NCBI GenBank assembly: GCA_015060695.1
Contig: SUYA01000002.1
Span: 248,001-312,000 of the forward strand
Source of the DNA: Mediterranea massiliensis
GTDB lineage: Bacteria > Bacteroidota > Bacteroidia > Bacteroidales > Bacteroidaceae
Direction: 5' to 3'
Length of the DNA: 64,000 nucleotides
This document shows, piece after piece, positions 10,887-21,563 of this stretch (positions are counted from its first letter, which is position 1; every line of letters begins with the position of its first letter). The translations under genes and the position numbers were made by a program. The notes under the pieces are model-generated. The model was not told the origin of the DNA. It ran no database searches and was given only the letters and a program-made list of their open reading frames with translations.

Positions 10887-12119
10887 TTATTTGACTACAG
10901 AAGTTATTTCTCCCTGATGCAAACGTGTAACAATTTCGTCACCCACATTCAACTGTGAAACATCTTTCACTATCTGCCCCTTTTTGAGTGTTATGCTATA
11001 ACCACGAGCTAATAGTTTTTCTGGTGAAGCACCTTGAATGCGTTGTTGCCATAATTCCAAACGATGACGCTGACGAAGTAGAGACGATTCTACTGAACGA
11101 GTTATATCTTTACGAATATTCAATATAGACAATTTACCCTCATTCAGACATCGAGATGCTACTATCGGAATAGTTTGACATGTTTCTGCTAAACGAAGTC
11201 GCTCTGTCTGCAACAAATAGCGAGTACTATCTTGTAACCGGCCAACTGTAGCTGTCAAAAGATTAGCAGCTTTGACCATACAATTTATCAGATATTCGGC
11301 AGCAGCCGTAGGAGTCTTAACTCTGGTATGTGACACAGAATCAAGTACTGTATCGTCACGTTCATGTCCAATACCCGTAATGATTGGCAGTGGGAATTGA
11401 GCACAAGTAGCAGCAAGCATATAAGTATCAAAATCGGCAAGGTCTGAAGTAGCTCCCCCACCTCTAATTATAACCACCACATCAAAGTCGTCTAATCGTT
11501 TATTGATAACATCGAAAGCAGACAATACCGATGACTCTACTTCTGTCCCTTGCATCATAGCCGGAAACAATTCTATCTTAAAGTAATAACCATAAATATT
11601 ATCTACTAATTGATGGAGAAAGTCACCATATCCGGCAGCTGTTGCCGATGAAATAACCGCAATTCGCTGTGGCAACATAGGCATGTGCAACTCTTTGTTC
11701 AATGTCAAAACCCCTTCAGCCTCCAATTGCATTAAAATTTCCTTGCGACGACGGGCTAAATCGCCTAAGGTATAAGAAGGATCGATGTCTAATACCGTCA
11801 AACTATAGCCATATAGTTCATGGAAATTAATAGCAACTTTTACTAAAACCTTAATACCTGCACAAAATAATTGGCCGGTAGTTTTTTCAAAATAAGGCTT
11901 CAGCAAACTGAAGATATTGGCCCATATCGTTCCTCTTGCTTTAGCAATCAGATTATTGTTTCGAGTATCTTTTTGAATAAATTCCAAGTAACAATGACCC
12001 GTACTGTTGGTACGTACATCACTCAACTCGGCCTGTATCCAATATTCAGTTGGTAAGGTTTCTTGCAAAGCTGTACGAACTAACGCATTAAGATCGTATA
12101 GTGTGAGTGCTTCCATCAA
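10887..12119 (-). CDS. xseA: Exodeoxyribonuclease VII large subunit
   Basis: 'RIAVISSATAAGYGDFLHQL', 'IIRGGGATSDLADFD', 'TGIGHERDDTVLD'. Confidence 0.95.
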   Translation of the reverse strand: MMEALTLYDLNALVRTALQETLPTEYWIQAELSDVRTNSTGHCYLEFIQKDTRNNNLIAKARGTIWANIFSLLKPYFEKTTGQLFCAGIKVLVKVAINFHELYGYSLTVLDIDPSYTLGDLARRRKEILMQLEAEGVLTLNKELHMPMLPQRIAVISSATAAGYGDFLHQLVDNIYGYYFKIELFPAMMQGTEVESSVLSAFDVINKRLDDFDVVVIIRGGGATSDLADFDTYMLAATCAQFPLPIITGIGHERDDTVLDSVSHTRVKTPTAAAEYLINCMVKAANLLTATVGRLQDSTRYLLQTERLRLAETCQTIPIVASRCLNEGKLSILNIRKDITRSVESSLLRQRHRLELWQQRIQGASPEKLLARGYSITLKKGQIVKDVSQLNVGDEIVTRLHQGEITSVVK

Positions 12120-13471
12120 TGATTCTGTTCATAGGCTTTCCACATATCGGGAATGCCATATCCATATACATTGTCTGGGTATTCTGAACGATCGCCCACA
12201 CTACGCACCAATTCTATAAGTTGTTTGGCTGTCAGTTGAGGGCAGGCTTGCCATAGACATGTCACCATACCGCACATAATAGGCGAAGCGAATGAAGTTC
12301 CGTTTGCGCGTCCTTGATTTCCATTGGTACGCATTACATCAGAGCCAAGTCCTACGGCTACGACATCGGGCTTAATACGTCCATCAGCAGTAGTACCGAT
12401 AGAGGAGAAAGGAGCCAGTTCGCCTTTTTTATCTATGGCACCAACAGTTAATACATTTTCGGCATCGCCCGGAGGAGTAATTTTCTTCCAAGCACTCATG
12501 CCCGAATTACCGGCACTGCAAACCAGCACCATTCCTTTATCAGCCATACGGGCAGCTTGCCGAGACATCAAAGCAAAACGGCCATCTAAATCACGCAAAT
12601 GATAGTTTTTTGTTTTATCATCAAAGGCGTAATAGCCCAATGATGTATTAACTACGTCTACACCTACACTATCGGCAAATTCAACTGCTGCGGCCCAATA
12701 GTCTTGCTCTACCAAGTGTTCACTGTATGCATCTTCCGAACGAAGGAGCCAAAACGACGCTTCAGGAGCTGTACCTACCATTACACCGGGTTGATTCATA
12801 GCAATACAAGAGAGAACACCCGTTCCATGGCTATCTTCGGCAAAGATATCTGAACTCGGATTTACAAAATCTTTTGTACCCAGAATATGGATGTTTTGCA
12901 TAGAAGCTACCTTATCTACATTGTGGAAACCGGCATCAATGACTGCAATAGTCATTCCTTTTCCTCGAAATCCTGCTTCATGCAATTTATCTGCCTTGCT
13001 AAGTTGTATTTGAGTAATAGCCGGACCGTAAATCGTATCTTTATAAACTTTAGGTTCGTTAATAAGTGAGTCACGAGTGGTTCTGAATTGTTTGCCACGA
13101 GGAGATGTCCATACTTTCTCTACCTCACGAACAAACGGTAAGGCTGCTATGCGATCTATAAGGGTAGAATCGTTGCACGAAACCGTTACAAAATTATCCC
13201 ATTTACCGGTTACAACGATGTTCACTCCCTGCTTACGAATGGCATCAATATAGGTTGCACATACAGGCAGGTCGGTCGAATCGATAGCAAGTCCTTGGCG
13301 CTTACGACGTTCAATAGCTTTTTCCGAAAGGTACTTTTCGGGTTTTTCTAATGAATAGATAGTAGGTAATTTGTCTGTCAAACTGATACGATACTTCAAA
13401 GAGTCTTGGTTGGCCATAGAGGTGGTTGCAATCAAAACCATGACAAGGAGTGAGAAAAGTTTCTTTTTCAT
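12116..13471 (-). CDS. S8 family subtilisin-like serine peptidase, exported
   Basis: Catalytic motifs 'IAVIDAGF', 'SHGTGVLS', 'GTSFASPIM'; N-terminal signal peptide; 4-bp overlap with xseA. Confidence 0.92.
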   Translation of the reverse strand: MKKKLFSLLVMVLIATTSMANQDSLKYRISLTDKLPTIYSLEKPEKYLSEKAIERRKRQGLAIDSTDLPVCATYIDAIRKQGVNIVVTGKWDNFVTVSCNDSTLIDRIAALPFVREVEKVWTSPRGKQFRTTRDSLINEPKVYKDTIYGPAITQIQLSKADKLHEAGFRGKGMTIAVIDAGFHNVDKVASMQNIHILGTKDFVNPSSDIFAEDSHGTGVLSCIAMNQPGVMVGTAPEASFWLLRSEDAYSEHLVEQDYWAAAVEFADSVGVDVVNTSLGYYAFDDKTKNYHLRDLDGRFALMSRQAARMADKGMVLVCSAGNSGMSAWKKITPPGDAENVLTVGAIDKKGELAPFSSIGTTADGRIKPDVVAVGLGSDVMRTNGNQGRANGTSFASPIMCGMVTCLWQACPQLTAKQLIELVRSVGDRSEYPDNVYGYGIPDMWKAYEQNH

Positions 13472-13480
13472 GTTCTTATA

Positions 13481-14575
13481 CTATAATTGTTCATTAATAT
13501 ACATTGCTATGCCGCGCTGAGAAGCAATGAAAGCTCCTCCTACCATACGGTTACCTTGATAAAAAACGGCCGACTGACCCGGTGTAACAGCAGATGCTTC
13601 TTCTCGAAAATGTACTAACAATCGACCATCGTCTATAGGACGCACATCACAAGGAATAGGACGACTACGGTAACGAATACGCACGGATAAATCAGCCAAC
13701 CCTACAAAATCCATTTGATTAGGGAAGAAAGGTTGCTCCACTAACATATAGTAAGTTTTCAGTTGTTCGGCATCACCCAACATTACTGTGTTTTTCTGCG
13801 GATTTATTTTAAGCACATATGCAGGCTTTCCTAATGCTATTTCCAATCCTTTACGCTGGCCGATAGTATAATAAGGGAAGCCTTTATGTTCACCCAACTT
13901 CACTCCTGCTGAGTTAACAAACCAACCTCGTCCTATCTGTTCGTCTATTTGGGGGGAATATTGCCGCAAAAAGTCGCGATAATCTCCTTGAATGAAACAC
14001 ACTTCCATACTTTCTCCTTCTTCGGCTTTTAATGAATATCCTTTCGACTTCAAATAATCGCGAACTTGCAATTTTGTAAAAGTGCCTAAGGGAAAGATGC
14101 AACGACGCAATACATCTTGCGAGAGTTGCCAAAGGAAGTAGGATTGGTCTTTTTTCTCATCCTCGCCTACTGCAATATAGACTGTATCACCCTCTTCCTC
14201 CAAACGACTGTAGTGGCCGGTAGCTATATAAGTACAATCCAAACGGTCGGCCCATTGGGTAAGGATACGGAATTTGAAGCGAGGATTACAGATGACACAT
14301 GGATTTGGGGTACGTCCGTTACAATATTCATCTATAAAGTTCTGTACTACCACTTGACGAAAGGCTTCGCGCTCATCTACAATGTAGTGTTCAATATTCA
14401 TTTGTTCAGCCAAACGACGTGCTTCAACCGGCTTTTCACCCCACACCCACATAGTCAAGCCCACAACATCATAGCCCTGTTCTTGCAACATTAAGCAGGT
14501 GGCAGTACTATCAATACCCCCACTCATCCCTACCAACACTCTGTTTCCTTTATGCTCCATTCTTGCATTATTCAT
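13481..14575 (-). CDS. mnmA: tRNA-specific 2-thiouridylase MnmA
   Basis: '[18 protein letters not shown]' PP-loop; 'TPNPCVICN', 'ATGHYSRL', 'SMEVCFI'. Confidence 0.94.
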   Translation of the reverse strand: MNNARMEHKGNRVLVGMSGGIDSTATCLMLQEQGYDVVGLTMWVWGEKPVEARRLAEQMNIEHYIVDEREAFRQVVVQNFIDEYCNGRTPNPCVICNPRFKFRILTQWADRLDCTYIATGHYSRLEEEGDTVYIAVGEDEKKDQSYFLWQLSQDVLRRCIFPLGTFTKLQVRDYLKSKGYSLKAEEGESMEVCFIQGDYRDFLRQYSPQIDEQIGRGWFVNSAGVKLGEHKGFPYYTIGQRKGLEIALGKPAYVLKINPQKNTVMLGDAEQLKTYYMLVEQPFFPNQMDFVGLADLSVRIRYRSRPIPCDVRPIDDGRLLVHFREEASAVTPGQSAVFYQGNRMVGGAFIASQRGIAMYINEQL

Positions 14576-14781
14576 TCGGGAAGCAAATATACAACATTTC
14601 GCTTGATATAAGTAGAATTTTCCTATAAATAATTTAAGTTTCGCAAGTAAAGAAAGTATAGTTTTTGGTGCTGTATATCACAGAAAAAATGAATCGCTTT
14701 CAGAGTCACTAAGTAGTACTTAATCCTAATAGCAATGAGCCAAATAGATTAGCAATCGAAGGATTTTTCCATCTACCTGAT

Positions 14782-14861
14782 TTACCTATAGGTAGAAGAG
14801 CAACTACCTATAAGTAGTGAGCCAACTACCTATAGGTAATCGACTAACTACCTATAGGTAG
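14782..14861. repeat. Tandem array of 14-bp palindromes (CTACCTATAGGTAG), 4 copies at exact 22-bp period
   Basis: TTACCTATAGGTAG 14782-14795; CTACCTATAAGTAG 14804-14817; CTACCTATAGGTAA 14826-14839; CTACCTATAGGTAG 14848-14861; 8-nt spacers ending in AA. Confidence 0.95.
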
Positions 14862-15169
14862 ATGAATAACTTGATATAGACAATCTAAATATTTAATTAT
14901 CAACATATTAGAATCATCACAAGTTAAACACACAAACACTACAGCAAAACCATTTGCATGCTAACTAAATGTAACGCATGTTCGTCATAAAAACAGACGT
15001 TTTCTTATGGCCTTTGATTTTCTTTCAAAAGAGTAACCCATGCAGCTTGCGAAACTTAAATACATAACATTTGTTAGCTATAAGAGTTATCATGCAAATC
15101 AATATCTATGAAAGAATAAAATCTGTACATTACAATCCTATAATTAAGACTCTCAAATGATTACTCTTA

Positions 15170-15580
15170 CTATTTTTGCTTCGATTTATCCACCTCCTCC
15201 AAAAGAGTATCATCGTAATTCCCCAACCAATCGTATAACTTCATACGAGCTTTTTCCTTAATAGCAGGTGTTATATTGATCCATACAGCATGAAGTGCCC
15301 AGAGCAATGCCGAAAAGTCATCAGTATATCCAATTATAGGAAATACATCGGGCAAAAGATCGAGCGGCAATATAAAATAGCCCAATGCACCATATATCTT
15401 GGCTTTATCTGCCTTAGGTACATCGGGTGATTGCAACACATAATAAAGTAATAATACAGCATAAAGAGGACGCGCACCGGCTTTACGACCGGTGCGTTTT
15501 ATCTTTGTCCACAAATGGTTTTCATCATAATGTTTTGCGTAACTTTCAATATTCTTCGGTTGTCGTTTCATAGAGGGCAA
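15170..15580 (-). CDS. YkvA/DUF1232 family protein
   Basis: 'KIYGALGYFILPLDLLPDVFPIIGYTDDFSALLWAL' characteristic DUF1232 motif. Confidence 0.85.
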   Translation of the reverse strand: MPSMKRQPKNIESYAKHYDENHLWTKIKRTGRKAGARPLYAVLLLYYVLQSPDVPKADKAKIYGALGYFILPLDLLPDVFPIIGYTDDFSALLWALHAVWINITPAIKEKARMKLYDWLGNYDDTLLEEVDKSKQK

Positions 15581-15624
15581 AGCTACAAAACTTTATTGAA
15601 ACCGCAAGAAAAAGCAAGCAAAAC

Positions 15625-16392
15625 TTATCCCATCTTACCTGTCAGATAGGCACGAGTACGCTCGTCTGTAGATTGAGAGAACATGGAAATAGTATCGTCA
15701 TACTCAATCAAATCACCCAAATACATAAACATTGAACGAGAAGAGATGCGCTTAGCCTGCCCCATATTATGAGTCACTATCAGAATAGTAACCTCACTCT
15801 TCAGTTGCATCAATAATTCCTCTATATGTTTGGTAGCAATAGGATCAAGTGCCGATGTAGGCTCGTCCATCAACAACACATCGGGCTTCAAAGCCAAGGC
15901 GCGAGCAATACAAAGACGCTGTTGCTGACCACCCGAAAGGAAAGTTCCTTTCTTATTGAGCACATCTTTCACTTCATCCCACAAAGAAACGTTGCGCAGA
16001 CAACGCTCTACCACCTCATCTTTTTGACTTCGAGACAAACGAATACCATTCAACATATAACCGGCAAGCACATTGTCGTAAATACTCATTGTGGGAAACG
16101 GATTGGGGCGTTGAAAAACCATACCGATACGACGGCGTACATCAATAGCCTCCATACGCAGAATATCTTCTCCATTCAACAAGATTTCACCTTCAACATG
16201 AATATTCGGATACAATTCATGCATTCGATTGACAGCACGAAGCAAGGTACTCTTTCCACATCCTGAAGGTCCCATAATGGCTGTTATAGTATTCGACTCA
16301 ATAGAAGCAGAGACATCCCTTACCGCTTTACGATCTTGAGTATAAGAGATAGAAACATTCTTGAACTCTAAAACAGGATTCATTATTTCCAT
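15625..16392 (-). CDS. pstB: Phosphate ABC transporter ATP-binding protein
   Basis: Walker A 'GPSGCGKSTLLRAVNRMHEL', 'LSGGQQQRLCIARALALKPDVLLMDEPTSALDP'. Confidence 0.95.
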   Translation of the reverse strand: MEIMNPVLEFKNVSISYTQDRKAVRDVSASIESNTITAIMGPSGCGKSTLLRAVNRMHELYPNIHVEGEILLNGEDILRMEAIDVRRRIGMVFQRPNPFPTMSIYDNVLAGYMLNGIRLSRSQKDEVVERCLRNVSLWDEVKDVLNKKGTFLSGGQQQRLCIARALALKPDVLLMDEPTSALDPIATKHIEELLMQLKSEVTILIVTHNMGQAKRISSRSMFMYLGDLIEYDDTISMFSQSTDERTRAYLTGKMG

Positions 16393-17246
16393 TTTTTAGC
16401 AATAATTTTAGCAATGATATTTAAAAACAATACAAACAACAATAGGAAGAGTGAAGCTCCCCAAATAAGATCTTGCAGATTAGGATCATTAAAAAACTCC
16501 CAAATCAGCAAAGGCACAGCCGCCATGGGTTGATCTACATCCCAACGAACTATGGAACAACCTAATGCCGTGAACATAAGCGGAGCCGTCTCACCAATAA
16601 CACGAGAAACAGCCAGCAATACACCAGTAAAAATACCACTAAATGCCGATGGCAACATGACATGCATCACCACACGAGAATAGCTACCACCCAAGGCCAA
16701 TCCTGCTTCCTTCAATGAGACAGGAAGAATTTTCATCGTCTCCTCGGTAGAGCGAATAATAAGAGGAAGCATCATGATAAACAATGCCACACTACCCGCA
16801 ATGGCAGAATAACCACGCATCGGAACTACCACCCAAATATAGGTAACGATACCAATGATTACAGATGGGGTACCCTGAAGCAAATCGGTCAGATAACTAA
16901 CAAATTGAGAAAAACGCCTCTTGCGATTTTCTGCCAAATAAATACCACATAAAATACCTATAGGAACTGCTAACATTGATGCCATAGAGAGCATTAACAA
17001 CGTACCTACTATACCATTGGCTATACCCCCGGGAATAGATTCACCGGCAGCAACAGCCTGCATAGCTTTATAAGCAGTAGGTGTAGCTTCGGTAAAGAAA
17101 GACCAATTCAATTGATGCCACCCGCGCACTAATACTTCGCCCAAAATAGCCAATAAAGGTACAGATGTTAATGCCGCAAAAAAACAAACTACGACATACA
17201 CCAAACGATTAACATACACACGACGTTTCACAGAAATTTCTTGCAT
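16383..17246 (-). CDS. pstA: Phosphate ABC transporter permease PstA
   Basis: Multi-TM; 'LGGSYSRVVMHVMLPSAFSGIFTGVLLAVSRVIGETAPLMFTA'; start at MQEISVK. Confidence 0.93.
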   Translation of the reverse strand: MQEISVKRRVYVNRLVYVVVCFFAALTSVPLLAILGEVLVRGWHQLNWSFFTEATPTAYKAMQAVAAGESIPGGIANGIVGTLLMLSMASMLAVPIGILCGIYLAENRKRRFSQFVSYLTDLLQGTPSVIIGIVTYIWVVVPMRGYSAIAGSVALFIMMLPLIIRSTEETMKILPVSLKEAGLALGGSYSRVVMHVMLPSAFSGIFTGVLLAVSRVIGETAPLMFTALGCSIVRWDVDQPMAAVPLLIWEFFNDPNLQDLIWGASLFLLLFVLFLNIIAKIIAKKWK

Positions 17247-17272
17247 TTTTCTTTCTATTTTTAGGATACAAA

Positions 17273-18130
17273 TCAACTGATACGAGCCCGTTTTATCAAC
17301 ATCTTACCTAATAAATTTACCACAGCTGTGATAAAAAACAGCATCAAGGCTATGGCTATCAATGATGAAAGGCGTAAGCCATCGGCCTCACCAAACTGAT
17401 TGGCTATAATACTTGCCATGGTATTACCGGTTTCAGTCAACGAACGAGGCATCTGATTTGTATTTCCTATCAGCATTGTAACTGTCATCGTTTCCCCCAA
17501 GGCACGCCCAATCGCCAAAATATAAGAAGAAAAAATACCCGAACCGGCAACCGGGAATATCACCCAACGAATCACTTCAGCACGGGTAGCTCCTAAGCTA
17601 TAGGCTCCTTCTTTCAAATCAGCAGGTATCATTTTAATAAATTCGGCACTAAGCGATGCTGCATATGGTACAATCATTATAGCCAACACTAAAGCAGCTG
17701 TCAAAATACCCAATCCTTGAGAAGAGATTCCCAAAGACATAATAAGTGGACGAAGCAAATAAAAGCCCCATAATCCATAAATTATAGAAGGAATACCAGC
17801 CAATAAGTCGGTTATTGTACCCAACAATGAAGCAACTTTCTTTCCCTTAAAATATTCACCCACAAACAATGCTACAGGCAAAGAAAAAGGAATGCAGAAA
17901 AACAATGCCAACAAGGTAGTTAGCAAAGTACCTGTCACAAATGGCAATGCACCATACTGCTCATTACCCGGAGTATAACTCCATTCAGAAGAAAATAAAA
18001 AACGAAAGAAGCCAAAATGAGTCAAAGCCGGCGAAGCAACCGACACTAACGAATAGATAACTCCGCCGCAAACCATAGGTATCACAAAGGCTGCAACAAA
18101 TAAAATTGTCTTGAAAACCTTATCATTCAT
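17273..18130 (-). CDS. pstC: Phosphate ABC transporter permease PstC
   Basis: Multi-TM; 'GIPSIIYGLWGFYLL', 'AIGRALGETMTVTMLIGN'. Confidence 0.94.
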   Translation of the reverse strand: MNDKVFKTILFVAAFVIPMVCGGVIYSLVSVASPALTHFGFFRFLFSSEWSYTPGNEQYGALPFVTGTLLTTLLALFFCIPFSLPVALFVGEYFKGKKVASLLGTITDLLAGIPSIIYGLWGFYLLRPLIMSLGISSQGLGILTAALVLAIMIVPYAASLSAEFIKMIPADLKEGAYSLGATRAEVIRWVIFPVAGSGIFSSYILAIGRALGETMTVTMLIGNTNQMPRSLTETGNTMASIIANQFGEADGLRLSSLIAIALMLFFITAVVNLLGKMLIKRARIS

Positions 18131-18145
18131 GCTGCCTAAAACAAA

Positions 18146-19207
18146 TTATTGAATAGGAGAACCTTCCCATGTCATATTTTTCAAATTCTGAACACTCAAC
18201 TCAACCGCCTTTTTAGGTAATGGAGCATAATGAATCTGTGAGGTAATTTGCTGTGCTTCATCACTCAGCACGTAATGCAACAAATCAATGGTAGCCTTGG
18301 CTTGTTGTATAGAACGACGACCATAATTCTGCTCTTTATAAATAACAAGCCAAGTGAAACAGCTTATAGGATAAGCCCCCTGTGCCAGTGAATTGGTAAT
18401 ACTAGTACGTGTATCGGCAGGTATATCCCCAGAAGCTGCAGCAGAAATACTCTCTGACGTAGGAAGTACTAATTCACCACAAGCATTTTTCATTACCGCG
18501 TAAGGTATGCGCTGAGCAAAGGCATACTCTGAACCAACATATCCAATAGAGTAAGCTGTTTGTGAAACCAAACCAGCCACTCCAGGATTACCTTTTGCCG
18601 CTTGACCAACAGGGAAATTAACAGACTTGCCAGTTCCTATTTCATTCTTCCACTCCTCACTAACCTTACTCAAATAATCAGTAAATACAAAAGTAGTACC
18701 ACTACCATCCGAACGGAAACAAGGTACAATAGATACATCAGGGAGTTTAACATCTGCATTTAATGCTTGAATACGAGAGTCATTCCATTTGCTAATTCTA
18801 CCTGCATATATATCAGCTACTATTTCACCCGACAAATTCAACTTATCTATATTGGGTAAATTATAAGCCAATACAACAGCACCCATACAAGAAGGAATAT
18901 GGATTACCTCCGGCATTTCGGCCATTTCTTTGTCTGAAAGGTAAGCATCAGTACCGGCAAAATCTACAATCTGATCTTTCAAATTGCGAATACCTCCTCC
19001 ACTACCTATCCCACCATAGGCAACAACATCTCCATACTTCTGTCCAAAATTCTCGAAAGCCACATTATAAAATGGAAGGGGGAAAGTGGCTCCTGCACCC
19101 GATAATTCTACAGAAGGACGAGCTCCATCACTCTTCTGATTACTCTTACATGCTGTAAACACACACAGCAACAAGGCTGCAAACAAACATACATTCAATG
19201 TTTTCAT
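18146..19207 (-). CDS. pstS: Phosphate ABC transporter substrate-binding lipoprotein
   Basis: Lipobox ...VFTAC; 'GAGATFPLPFY', 'RSDGSGTTFVFTDYLSK'. Confidence 0.95.
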   Translation of the reverse strand: MKTLNVCLFAALLLCVFTACKSNQKSDGARPSVELSGAGATFPLPFYNVAFENFGQKYGDVVAYGGIGSGGGIRNLKDQIVDFAGTDAYLSDKEMAEMPEVIHIPSCMGAVVLAYNLPNIDKLNLSGEIVADIYAGRISKWNDSRIQALNADVKLPDVSIVPCFRSDGSGTTFVFTDYLSKVSEEWKNEIGTGKSVNFPVGQAAKGNPGVAGLVSQTAYSIGYVGSEYAFAQRIPYAVMKNACGELVLPTSESISAAASGDIPADTRTSITNSLAQGAYPISCFTWLVIYKEQNYGRRSIQQAKATIDLLHYVLSDEAQQITSQIHYAPLPKKAVELSVQNLKNMTWEGSPIQ

Positions 19208-19357
19208 TTCTCTTACTTTAATTAATAGACAAATAATAACGCCAGAAAAACTAATACAAGTTTTTTCTGACGTTACAAAAGTAGTATGTTCGTATAACAG
19301 GATTCTTTCAATACTGTTACTATACGATAAAAAAGAGATTACAAGAGTATTACATAA

Positions 19358-20341
19358 TTACAAGCCAAATCTACAACTAATAAATGCCGCATAATCAGTA
19401 GAAGTACCATCTGCTTTAGGCTTCCATACTCGGAAATTAGGAGCTATATTAAAGTATTTGCCTAATTTAAATTCAAAACCTGCCATACCCATTGTTCCAT
19501 CCTTAGCTTCATTCCAATCATCCTTAGAAGTCAAGTGGTCTGCACGAGCATATAGACTCGTTCCTTTACTCAATTTCAAAGAAGTATATACTGAAAAACC
19601 AGATTGATTAGCATTTTTCACATAACCACCATTCAAATAACTATTATACTCAGCTCCTATAGAAAAGATTTCATCTGCATAACCAATAAAGGTTGCCAAA
19701 TTATACGAATCCTTCATCTCATCAGAATTCGCCTCATTTACAGAGCCATACAAACGTAAAACAAGAGCATCAAACAAAGTGGCTGTTAATCCTAAACCGT
19801 AATTCAAGCCATCATTAACTTGTACCTTCTTATAACCTTCCCCATTTACAACAATAGCATCGGCAGATAACCAATCAGAAAATTTATAAGAGGCTGAGAT
19901 ACCCAAGTCTGCACTACTACCGAATTTATATTCATCTTGAAACGATTTCATAATATAACGGTATCCCCAAAACTTTTCTTGCATATTGAATTGAGTAGTT
20001 GATATGAGACCTCCACTCAGCTTCCAATTACCAGTTTTCCAAGTCAATTGAGCATTTTTAATATAAGCAATGCGATGATAATCATCCACATTCTTTGACT
20101 GACCAACATCCATAACAGCCTTCAGTTCCAAATTCCCAGGAAGGTTGCATTGATACCCTAAATAACTACGATCTAACTCAAAACCACGGTCATGATTATT
20201 AGAACCAAAGCCGGAATGAAAATTACCAAAGACATTAATAATCATCTTACCGTCAGAAATTACATCTTTCGAATTCTGTTGAGCATCTACAGAAATACAC
20301 ACAAACGCCAACAAAGTAGCCAAAATCCATTTACTTTTCAT
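19358..20341 (-). CDS. Outer-membrane porin-like beta-barrel protein, probably phosphate-related
   Basis: Signal peptide; alternating beta-strand pattern; terminal 'AAFISCRFGL' with a bulky hydrophobic C-terminus; directly upstream of pstS on the same strand. Confidence 0.7.
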   Translation of the reverse strand: MKSKWILATLLAFVCISVDAQQNSKDVISDGKMIINVFGNFHSGFGSNNHDRGFELDRSYLGYQCNLPGNLELKAVMDVGQSKNVDDYHRIAYIKNAQLTWKTGNWKLSGGLISTTQFNMQEKFWGYRYIMKSFQDEYKFGSSADLGISASYKFSDWLSADAIVVNGEGYKKVQVNDGLNYGLGLTATLFDALVLRLYGSVNEANSDEMKDSYNLATFIGYADEIFSIGAEYNSYLNGGYVKNANQSGFSVYTSLKLSKGTSLYARADHLTSKDDWNEAKDGTMGMAGFEFKLGKYFNIAPNFRVWKPKADGTSTDYAAFISCRFGL

Positions 20342-20425
20342 TATTCTTTATTTAAAATTGACGGTACAAAAGTAAGGCTTTACTTCTCAAGAAAAGTTAC
20401 AAGCAGATAAAAAGGAGGTTACAAT

Positions 20426-20914
20426 TTAATTACAATTATCATTTACTATCAAAACAGTAGCATAAGCTGATATACCCTCTTCACGGCCAGTAAACCCTAA
20501 CCTTTCTGTAGTAGTAGCTTTAATAGAAATGTCATCAATATCTATATCCATCACTGTAGAAAGCGTTTCCTGCATAATTGGAATATAAGCTTTAAGTTTA
20601 GGTCGCTCAGCACAAATAGTTGCATCAATATTTCCTACCCTATAACCCTTAGTTGCTATCAAATCTATTGTTTTCTTCAGCAATATCTTACTGTCGATAT
20701 TTTTATATTCTCCAGCATTATCCGGAAAATGGTAACCGATGTCACGCATATTGGCAGCACCTAACAAGGCATCACAAATTGCATGAATTAGAACATCTGC
20801 ATCACTATGCCCCAACAGCCCTTTGGTATGTTCCAAAAGAATACCACCTAACCACAATTCACGTCCTTCAACCAGTTGATGAACATCAAAACCAAATCCT
20901 ACACGTATTTTCAT
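20426..20914 (-). CDS. ispF: 2-C-methyl-D-erythritol 2,4-cyclodiphosphate synthase
   Basis: 'RVGFGFDVHQL', 'LLGHSDADVLIHAICDALLGA'. Confidence 0.96.
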   Translation of the reverse strand: MKIRVGFGFDVHQLVEGRELWLGGILLEHTKGLLGHSDADVLIHAICDALLGAANMRDIGYHFPDNAGEYKNIDSKILLKKTIDLIATKGYRVGNIDATICAERPKLKAYIPIMQETLSTVMDIDIDDISIKATTTERLGFTGREEGISAYATVLIVNDNCN

Positions 20915-20945
20915 AAATCATAAAAAATAAATCTCGTATCTTACT

Positions 20946-21563
20946 CTATCGAATATAGAAATCAAGTAGTTTCATATCTCGAATATATCCTTGCAAATGT
21001 TGCCCAATACTTATAGGTCCCACACCGGCCGGAGTACCTGTAAAAATCAGATCACCAATCTTCAACGTCATAAATCTACTGACATATGCTATAATCTCAT
21101 CTACCTTGAACAGCATATCCGATGTATTACCACGTTGAACCACTTTTTCATCAATATCCAAATGAAAATCTATATTCTGTACATCTCCACCAACCTGTTC
21201 CAAAGAAACAAAATCACCTATGGCTGCCGAATTGTCAAAACCCTTAGAAAGTTCCCACGGATGTCCCAAGTCACGAAACCGATTCTGTAAATCACGAGCA
21301 GTAAAATCAATGCCAACAGTTACAGCATCATAATAACGATGAGCAAACCTCGGTGCTATACATTTTCCTAAACGGCAAATACGAACCACCAATTCAGTTT
21401 CATAATGTATCTCATTAGAAAAGTCTGGCAAGAAGAAAGGTTTACCATCTCTTAAAATAGCAGAGTCTGGCTTTAAGAAAATAACCGGTTCATAATTCTC
21501 TTCCGTATGCCCCAACTCTTGCTTATGCAAGGCATAATTCATGCCAACAGCTATGATTTTCAT
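20946..21563 (-). CDS. Fumarylacetoacetate hydrolase family protein
   Basis: 'VGIDFTARDLQ', 'GDLIFTGTPAGVGPI'. Confidence 0.9.
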   Translation of the reverse strand: MKIIAVGMNYALHKQELGHTEENYEPVIFLKPDSAILRDGKPFFLPDFSNEIHYETELVVRICRLGKCIAPRFAHRYYDAVTVGIDFTARDLQNRFRDLGHPWELSKGFDNSAAIGDFVSLEQVGGDVQNIDFHLDIDEKVVQRGNTSDMLFKVDEIIAYVSRFMTLKIGDLIFTGTPAGVGPISIGQHLQGYIRDMKLLDFYIR

